This document shows, piece by piece, positions 58,791-64,000 of a DNA stretch of 64,000 bases. How positions within the stretch are numbered: the stretch's first letter is position 1; each line of letters begins with the position of its first letter. The stretch comes from Bradyrhizobium lablabi (lineage in GTDB: Bacteria > Pseudomonadota > Alphaproteobacteria > Rhizobiales > Xanthobacteraceae): NCBI RefSeq assembly GCF_018129385.1, contig NZ_JAFCLN010000001.1, positions 496,001 through 560,000 on the forward strand, given 5' to 3'. The notes under the pieces were generated by a model. The model did not search any database. It was given only the letters and a program-made list of their open reading frames with translations, and had not been told where the DNA came from. Position numbers and translations under genes: made by a program.

Positions 58791-59423
58791 GTGAGCTACG
58801 CGGTAAAAGAGATTTTTCTCACCCTACAGGGCGAAGGCGCCCATGCCGGGCGTGCAGCGGTGTTTTGCCGCTTCGCCGGCTGCAACCTCTGGAGCGGGCG
58901 CGAGCAGGACCGCGCGAGCGCGACATGTCAGTTCTGCGACACCGATTTCGTCGGCACCGACGGCACCTTGGGCGGCCGTTTTGCGACCGCGGACGAACTC
59001 GCCGACACCGTCGCCGCGCAATGGACAAGCGGAAATGCCAACCGTTATGTGGTGCTGACCGGAGGCGAGCCGCTGCTTCAGGTGGACAGCGCGCTGATCG
59101 AGGCGCTGCATGCGCGCGGCTTCGAAGTCGGCATCGAAACCAACGGCACCCTCACCCCGCCCGGCGGCCTCGACTGGATCTGCGTCAGCCCGAAGGGCGG
59201 CGCGGAGCTGGTGGTGCGGCGCGGGCACGAGTTGAAACTGGTCTACCCGCAGGCTAATGCGGCGCCTGAAACCTTTGCCGGCCTCGACTTCGAGCGATTT
59301 TCGCTACAGCCGATGGACGGCCCGGATGTTGCCGAAAATACCGCGCGCGCAGTGGATTATTGCCTACAGCATCCGCAATGGCGGCTCAGCCTTCAGACGC
59401 ACAAGACGCTCGGCATCAGATAG
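58791..59423 (+). CDS. queE: 7-carboxy-7-deazaguanine synthase
   Basis: 210 residues from GTG 58791, with AAGGAG upstream. A radical SAM enzyme of queuosine biosynthesis. The cluster cysteines Cys31, Cys46 and Cys49 (CX14CX2C) fit the QueE pattern, and the N-terminal VKEIFLTLQGEGAHAGR and VVLTGGEPLLQVDSALIEAL are typical. It precedes queD in the same direction. Confidence 0.95.
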   Translation: MSYAVKEIFLTLQGEGAHAGRAAVFCRFAGCNLWSGREQDRASATCQFCDTDFVGTDGTLGGRFATADELADTVAAQWTSGNANRYVVLTGGEPLLQVDSALIEALHARGFEVGIETNGTLTPPGGLDWICVSPKGGAELVVRRGHELKLVYPQANAAPETFAGLDFERFSLQPMDGPDVAENTARAVDYCLQHPQWRLSLQTHKTLGIR

Positions 59424-59442
59424 AGACTGGATACTTGGACAG

Positions 59443-59808
59443 ATGTGGGAATTGACGAAATCGTTCCGGTTCGAAGCGGCGCATGCGCTGCCGGGGACGA
59501 CGTTAGGTGCGGCGAGCGAGGAAATCCATGGCCACTCGTTCCGCGCCGAGGTGAGTATCCGCGGCACGCCGGATCCCGACACCGGCATGGTGCTCGATCT
59601 CGGCCTGCTCGAGCGCAGCATGGCCGATGTGCACAAGACGCTGGACCACAAGCTGCTCAACCGCGTGGAAGCGCTTGGCCCGCCGACGCTGGAAAACCTG
59701 TCGCGTTTCATTTTCGAGAAACTACAGCACGCCGGGCAAATCACCCGCGTCAGCGTGCACCGCGACAGTTGCAACGAGAGCTGCACCTATTTCGGGCCGC
59801 AGGGGTAA
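59443..59808 (+). CDS. queD: 6-carboxytetrahydropterin synthase-like protein lacking the usual Cys
   Basis: 121 residues. Converts dihydroneopterin triphosphate to 6-carboxytetrahydropterin in the queuosine pathway. Zinc ligands His14 (EAAHALPG), His29 and His31 (EIHGHSF) are present. The catalytic Cys that normally precedes HGH by four residues is Ser25 here (AASEEIHGH). The pathway position, directly after queE, still supports the assignment. ATG 59443 has no strong ribosome site. Confidence 0.85.
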   Translation: MWELTKSFRFEAAHALPGTTLGAASEEIHGHSFRAEVSIRGTPDPDTGMVLDLGLLERSMADVHKTLDHKLLNRVEALGPPTLENLSRFIFEKLQHAGQITRVSVHRDSCNESCTYFGPQG

Positions 59809-59809
59809 A

Positions 59810-59891
59810 CGTCATTGCGAGCGAAGCGAAGCAATCCAGAGCGGCGGGCGGGACTCTGGATTGCTTCGTCGCTCCGCTTCTCGCAATGACG
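59810..59891. repeat. Inverted repeat, family C copy
   Basis: CGTCATTGCGAGCGAAGCGA... with its near-complement ending TTCTCGCAATGACG. It lies in the gap between queD and hemF. Confidence 0.85.
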
Positions 59892-59912
59892 GCGGCTAAA
59901 TTTGAGGGCGTA

Positions 59913-60800
59913 ATGGACATATCCCTGATCGAGCAACGCAAGCAGCGCGCGCGTATGTGGTTCGAAGCGCTCCGCAACGACATCTGCACGGCGTTCGAAA
60001 GACTGGAGGACGAGGCGCCCTCCCCGCTCTATGCGGGCGACGCCGGCCGCTTCGTGCGCACGCCGTGGGAGCGTACCGACCATACCGGCGCCAAGGGCGG
60101 CGGCGGGGTGATGGCGATGATGCGCGGGCGGCTGTTCGAAAAGGTCGGCGTGCACTGCTCGACCGTGCATGGCGAATTCGCCCCCGAATTCCGCGCCCAG
60201 ATTCCCGGCGCGGCCGACGATCCGCGCTTCTGGGCTTCCGGCATCTCGCTGATCGCGCATCTGAAGAATCCGCACGTGCCAGCGGTGCACATGAACACGC
60301 GCTTTGTCGTCACCACAAAAGCCTGGTTCGGCGGCGGCGCGGATCTGACGCCGGTGCTTGATCGCCGGCGCACGCAGGAAGACGCCGACACGATCGCGTT
60401 TCATGCCGCGATGAAGCAGGCGTGCGGCGGCGGCAACGGCGTTGCCGATTATGACAAGTACAAGAAGTGGTGCGACGAATATTTTTTCCTGCCGCATCGC
60501 AAGGAGGCGCGCGGCATCGGCGGCATCTTCTACGACTGGCACGACAGCGGCGACTGGGACGCCGACCTCGCCTTCACCCAGGACGTCGGCCGCGCGTTCC
60601 TGAAAATCTATCCGGAGCTGGTGCGGCGCAATTTCAACACGCCCTGGAACGAGGCCGACCGCGAGGAGCAGTTGATCCGCCGCGGACGCTATGTCGAGTT
60701 CAACCTGCTGTATGACCGCGGCACCATCTTCGGGCTGAAGACCGGCGGCAACGTCGATTCCATCCTTTCCTCCATGCCGCCGGAGGTGAAATGGCCGTAA
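59913..60800 (+). CDS. hemF: Oxygen-dependent coproporphyrinogen III oxidase
   Basis: 295 residues. Decarboxylates coproporphyrinogen III to protoporphyrinogen IX in heme biosynthesis, using O2. Conserved text: [20 protein letters not shown] near 122-141 and [20 protein letters not shown] near the end. ATG 59913 has GAGGG upstream. The stop overlaps the HAD gene start by ten bases. Confidence 0.96.
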   Translation: MDISLIEQRKQRARMWFEALRNDICTAFERLEDEAPSPLYAGDAGRFVRTPWERTDHTGAKGGGGVMAMMRGRLFEKVGVHCSTVHGEFAPEFRAQIPGAADDPRFWASGISLIAHLKNPHVPAVHMNTRFVVTTKAWFGGGADLTPVLDRRRTQEDADTIAFHAAMKQACGGGNGVADYDKYKKWCDEYFFLPHRKEARGIGGIFYDWHDSGDWDADLAFTQDVGRAFLKIYPELVRRNFNTPWNEADREEQLIRRGRYVEFNLLYDRGTIFGLKTGGNVDSILSSMPPEVKWP

Positions 60801-61528
60801 AGCTGCCCCGCGCCATGCTGATCGACATGGACGACACCATCCTGTCGGCCTATGGCCGCCCCGAGATCGCGTGGAACCATATCGCCGGCGAGTTCGCCGA
60901 TGAACTCAAGCCATTGCCGCCGCAACAGGTTGCCGCCGCCGTCCTGATCTTTGCGCGAAAATTCTGGTCGACGGCCGAGCCGGTGTGGCGGCTGAAGCTC
61001 GAAGAGGCGCGACGCCTGACGGTAAAGGGCGGTTTTGACGCGCTCGCCACAGCCGGTCATGTGCGGCTGCCGGAAGAACTGGCGATCCGCATCGCCGACC
61101 GCTTCACCGCCTATCGCGAGGAAGAGATGTTCGTCTTCCCCGGTGCGCATGATGCGATCGACGAATTGAAAGCGCGCGGCGTCAAGCTGGCCCTGGTGAC
61201 CAACGGCGCAGCGGAAACCCAGCGCGCCAAGGTCGAACGTTTTGCGCTGGCGCACCGCTTCGACCACATCCAGATCGAGGGCGAGCACGGTTTTGGCAAA
61301 CCGGAAGAGCGCGCCTATCTGCACGCCATGGAGACGCTCGGCGTCAGCGCGCCGGATACATGGATGGTGGGCGATAATCTCGAGTGGGAAATCGCCGCGC
61401 CCCAGCGGCTCGGCATCTATTCGATCTGGATGGATGTGCACGGCGAGGGCTTGCCCCCGCAATCCACAGTCAAGCCCGACCGCATTATTCGATCGCTTAG
61501 CGAGCTGCTGACGGACACCCTGCCGTGA
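60791..61528 (+). CDS. HAD superfamily hydrolase
   Basis: 245 residues. The HAD nucleophile Asp12 and second Asp14 lie in [15 protein letters not shown], motif II is [14 protein letters not shown] and motif [23 protein letters not shown] phosphatase of unknown substrate. It overlaps hemF by ten bases, so translation is probably coupled. Confidence 0.9.
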   Translation: MAVKLPRAMLIDMDDTILSAYGRPEIAWNHIAGEFADELKPLPPQQVAAAVLIFARKFWSTAEPVWRLKLEEARRLTVKGGFDALATAGHVRLPEELAIRIADRFTAYREEEMFVFPGAHDAIDELKARGVKLALVTNGAAETQRAKVERFALAHRFDHIQIEGEHGFGKPEERAYLHAMETLGVSAPDTWMVGDNLEWEIAAPQRLGIYSIWMDVHGEGLPPQSTVKPDRIIRSLSELLTDTLP

Positions 61529-61590
61529 TCCTGTCATGACAAGCCGGTACGTTCCGAATTCTCACTGACCAGATTCGGAAGGAACAAGTC

Positions 61591-61860
61591 ATGGAATTGA
61601 AACCGGGCGACGTCGTCGTGCTGAAATCAGGCGGCCAACCGCTGACGGTAGCGGAAGTGAACGAGGACAGCGTCTTGTGCCTGTGGATGGGCGTCGAAGG
61701 CGATCTGTTCCGCGAAACGCTGCCGCTTGCCGCGCTGGAACCCGTCGAAATCGAGGACGACGAAGAAGAGGATGAGTCGGAAGACGAGGACGAGGACGAG
61801 TCGGAAGACGACGACGAAGAGGACGAGGACGAAGAGCCCAAGAAGAAGAAGCGGGCCTGA
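61591..61860 (+). CDS. DUF2158 protein with acidic C-terminal tail
   Basis: 89 residues. Residues 1-50 (MELKPGDVVVLKSGGQPLTV, EGDLFRETLPLAALEPVEI) match the DUF2158/YodC family. Residues 54-82 are almost all Asp/Glu with Ser, followed by a basic end (PKKKKRA). Such acidic tails are unusual for DUF2158. Role unknown. Confidence 0.8.
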   Translation: MELKPGDVVVLKSGGQPLTVAEVNEDSVLCLWMGVEGDLFRETLPLAALEPVEIEDDEEEDESEDEDEDESEDDDEEDEDEEPKKKKRA

Positions 61861-61870
61861 TCCGTTCCTG

Positions 61871-61901
61871 GCGATGCTGCCCGATTGTGAGGCAGCATCG
61901 C
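61871..61901 (+). terminator. Hairpin after the DUF2158 gene
   Basis: GCGATGCTGCC at 61871-61881 pairs perfectly with GGCAGCATCGC at 61891-61901. It sits between convergent genes, with no T-run following. A terminator is likely but not certain. Confidence 0.5.
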
Positions 61902-61939
61902 CGTTCCAGAGCGCGCGGCGTTGGCGTACGCCGTATGGG

Positions 61940-63535
61940 CTAACCGCCAGCCACGCGGCGAATCACGCCGTCGGCGTCTGTCACATCGCCGTCAGACGTC
62001 CAGGCGACAAACTGATCCGGCCGGACCAGAACCAGCGCCGTCCCGTAGAATTTTCCGGCTTCCGCGCTGTCATCCCTGATCAGCTTGAGCGGCACTCCCG
62101 CGGCCTCTGCGGCGCGCCTGATCCCGGATACAGCAACCTCCGGCGCGCCGAGATCGAGCAGCGTAAATCCTTCGCCCAGTTCCTCGAACACGTTGCGGCC
62201 TGATGCGAGCCCGCGTGGCGCCAGGTGATGTCCGGCGCGCGCTGCGAATTGATGCGACCCGATCGCGCTACAGGTCGCGCCAGGCGGGCCTGCGACGATC
62301 GAAGAGCCTTCGTAGTTCGGCTCGAACGAATTGACTTCCGAACGCGCGCCTGAGGAACGCGCCTGCCATTCGGCTTCGAATCCATCCTTGTCGGTCTCGG
62401 GATCGAACTTCGCCAAAAACGCCCGGTCGCTCTCGATCGCCTTTTCGATGAAATCGCGCGCGGTCGATGCGAATACCGGACGACGTTCCTCGCCGTAGGA
62501 ATCGAGAATATCTGCGCCGGCCCAGCCTTGCAGCACGGCCGCGAGCTTCCAGCCGAGATTGGCGGCATCCTCCAGGCCGGTGTTGATGCCGTAGCCGCCA
62601 TAGGGCGGATGGCTGTGTGCGGCATCGCCGGCGATGAAGACGCGGCCGATGCGATATTGATCGGCGATTGCGACGCGCAGGTCCCAGAAGCCGATGTGCT
62701 CGAACTCGACGTCGAACTCCTCGCCGACTGCCGAATGCAGAAGGCCGCGGAAATCGAAATTGTCCCTGGTGGTGCCGAGCGGCACCGGCGCATGGAAGAA
62801 CCAGGTGGTGCCGAGATCGACGCGGCCAAAGAACTTCCAGTAGCCCTTCAGGTCGGGATGCAGCACATTGTAGAATGACTTGTTGGGATAGCGCTCGAGC
62901 AGTCTGTGCAGGCCGGTCGAGCGGAACACCAGCAGCACCATCAACCGGTCGTGGTCGGTCAGGGTCTGCGTGATGCCGGCGGCATCGCGCACCAGCGAGC
63001 GGCTGCCGTCACAACCGACGACGTAGTCCGCATGCAAGGTGCGGCGACCGTCACCGTTGCGCTCGGCAATCGTCACCTGAACGCCTTTCGCGTCCTGCGC
63101 AATGGCGGACGCGCTCCAGCCATAGACGGTCTCGACATCAGGCAACTGGCTGAGGCGATGCCGCAGCACCGCCTCGGTGGCATATTGCGGCAGCCGTTCG
63201 TTGTCAGTGAAGTAATAGGGCCGCACCAGCTCGCGCTGTAGCCAATCGTACCGGTAGCCGCTCAACAGCGTGCCGTAGGACGTCATGCCACCGATGCCGT
63301 AATCGGGCGGAATCGTCCGCGCGGCGCGCAGCTCCTTCTCCGCGCCCCAGAAGTAAAAGTGCTCGAGGGTGCGCTGGGTCAGGTTCTGACCCTTCGGAAT
63401 CGGCTGCGGACTCGTATAGCGCTCGACCAGAACGCACCTGATGCCGCGCTGGCCGAGCTCGATCGCAAGGCCAAGACCGACCGGCCCGCCTCCGACAATG
63501 ACGACTTGCGTGGCTGACGTGGCTGGCGGGGTCAT
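61940..63535 (-). CDS. FAD-dependent aromatic monooxygenase
   Basis: 531 residues. The FAD motif VVIVGGGPVGLGLAIELGQR is at 11-30, the second FAD/NAD motif VGCDGSRSLVRDAAG follows, and the third is GDAAHSHPPYGGYGINTGLE. It resembles MhpA-type phenolic hydroxylases. The substrate is unknown. Downstream of a partial IclR gene and a near-palindrome, which may control it. Confidence 0.9.
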   Translation of the reverse strand: MTPPATSATQVVIVGGGPVGLGLAIELGQRGIRCVLVERYTSPQPIPKGQNLTQRTLEHFYFWGAEKELRAARTIPPDYGIGGMTSYGTLLSGYRYDWLQRELVRPYYFTDNERLPQYATEAVLRHRLSQLPDVETVYGWSASAIAQDAKGVQVTIAERNGDGRRTLHADYVVGCDGSRSLVRDAAGITQTLTDHDRLMVLLVFRSTGLHRLLERYPNKSFYNVLHPDLKGYWKFFGRVDLGTTWFFHAPVPLGTTRDNFDFRGLLHSAVGEEFDVEFEHIGFWDLRVAIADQYRIGRVFIAGDAAHSHPPYGGYGINTGLEDAANLGWKLAAVLQGWAGADILDSYGEERRPVFASTARDFIEKAIESDRAFLAKFDPETDKDGFEAEWQARSSGARSEVNSFEPNYEGSSIVAGPPGATCSAIGSHQFAARAGHHLAPRGLASGRNVFEELGEGFTLLDLGAPEVAVSGIRRAAEAAGVPLKLIRDDSAEAGKFYGTALVLVRPDQFVAWTSDGDVTDADGVIRRVAGG

Positions 63536-63606
63536 CTCGGCTTCTTGCGACTGGCGGCGGAATGGACCGGCGGAAATGAGGGCAGAGGCGGCCTCAAGTC
63601 AAGCAT

Positions 63607-63625
63607 AATCTCATAATATAAGATT
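63607..63625. promoter_or_regulatory. Near-palindrome upstream of the FAD monooxygenase
   Basis: AATCT and AGATT flank nine bases, with AT-rich, mostly symmetric inner bases. It lies 72 bases before the monooxygenase start and just below the IclR stop, a possible IclR operator. Confidence 0.35.
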
Positions 63626-63630
63626 TCGCC

Positions 63631-64000
63631 TCACGTACTTTGCTGCGCTTGATCGCCCGAAATCTGCGACGCCACGCGCCGGACCTCGGCGCCGATCTGA
63701 TCGATCTGCGCGCCCGTCACGAGGTTGCCGGCAATGGTGACGCAGACGCTGGCGATCGGATAATCGCGGTCGTCGACGACAGGCGCGGCGATACCGACGG
63801 CGCCGGGCGTGACCTCGCCATAGGCGACGCAATAGCCGGCCTTGCGGACCCTCCGCAGGCTTTTGAGGACATCATCGGCGGTCTCACCAAGGCCGACCGA
63901 GCTGAGGTCGGCGAGATTGGTTTCGATCAGCGGCATCAGCCGGGGCCGCGGCAACAGCGCTAGGATCGAGCGCGCGATCGCGCCACGGCCGAGCGGCATC
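63631..64000 (-). CDS. IclR family regulator, C-terminal part (partial)
   Basis: At least 122 residues are visible; the 5' end lies beyond the window. The visible part is the IclR ligand-binding GAF-like domain: PLGRGAIARSILALLPRPRL near the start and GYCVAYGEVTPGAVGIAAPV in the middle. The neighbouring FAD monooxygenase gene in the same orientation suggests control of an aromatic pathway. The true start is not seen. Confidence 0.75.
   Translation of the reverse strand, partial: MPLGRGAIARSILALLPRPRLMPLIETNLADLSSVGLGETADDVLKSLRRVRKAGYCVAYGEVTPGAVGIAAPVVDDRDYPIASVCVTIAGNLVTGAQIDQIGAEVRRVASQISGDQAQQST

Overview
The window is chromosomal DNA from an alphaproteobacterium of the Bradyrhizobium/Nitrobacteraceae type. 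This is inferred from the high GC content, the cytochrome b and c1 subunits fused in one gene (fbcH), the fused anthranilate synthase (TrpE-TrpG), the CcrM methyltransferase with a GcrA-like protein, and many palindromic intergenic repeats of the kind common in that family. I see no transposase, integrase, phage gene, rRNA, tRNA or CRISPR array. Most of the window reads as stable core genome. Accessory DNA is limited to two small toxin-antitoxin modules and a few catabolic enzymes.

Layout. 1-7.3 kb: the 5' part of ppdK, two small orphan genes and glyQ-glyS. 7.5-14.3 kb: an S49 peptidase, a DUF2007 gene overlapping a tRNA-methyltransferase-like gene, a polyprenyl diphosphate synthase, a LysE exporter, and a TPR protein gene followed by ispE. 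14.5-21.6 kb: ETF-ubiquinone oxidoreductase, a family-4-like uracil-DNA glycosylase, a GT39-like membrane protein, rnhB, a VOC protein and a PA0069-type radical SAM protein. 21.8-28.1 kb: a glycosyltransferase, a MarR-GNAT fusion behind a 34-bp palindrome, moaB, a zinc metallopeptidase, ccrM and a GST. 28.3-33.2 kb: a RidA/DUF1127/SnoaL cluster divergent from a LysR regulator, then a GST, a FAD monooxygenase and a thioesterase. 33.3-41 kb: mutY, a higBA module, a DciA-like gene, dsbA, smc and an Rsm22-type methyltransferase gene. 41-45.2 kb: lemA, an M48 protease, two adjacent ParA/MinD-like ATPases (the second with a degenerate P-loop), and a short GcrA-like gene. 45.3-51.7 kb: a PLP trans-sulfuration enzyme, tenA, an ionotropic-glutamate-receptor-like protein, apt, and trpEG behind a leader peptide and attenuator. 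51.8-58 kb: an extradiol dioxygenase, a ParE-type module, an epimerase, a dienelactone hydrolase and the bc1 complex (petA-fbcH). 58.3-64 kb: trmL-queE-queD, hemF and a HAD hydrolase, a DUF2158 protein, and a FAD monooxygenase next to a partial IclR regulator.

How the genes relate. Several sets are core housekeeping: glyQS, ispE, mutY-DciA-dsbA-smc, petA-fbcH, trmL-queE-queD and hemF. Cell-cycle control is represented by ccrM, with GAGTC sites around its start, and by the short GcrA-like protein. The most interesting unexplained items are the paired ATPases, the GcrA-like protein lacking the usual C-terminal region, the glutamate-receptor-like channel, the palindromic operators of the MarR-GNAT and higBA genes, the trp leader peptide whose ATG sits at the predicted transcription start, and a QueD-like protein without the usual catalytic cysteine.

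Interspersed palindromic repeats of at least six sequence families fill many of the gaps. In four places the edge of a repeat supplies the stop codon of the neighbouring gene.
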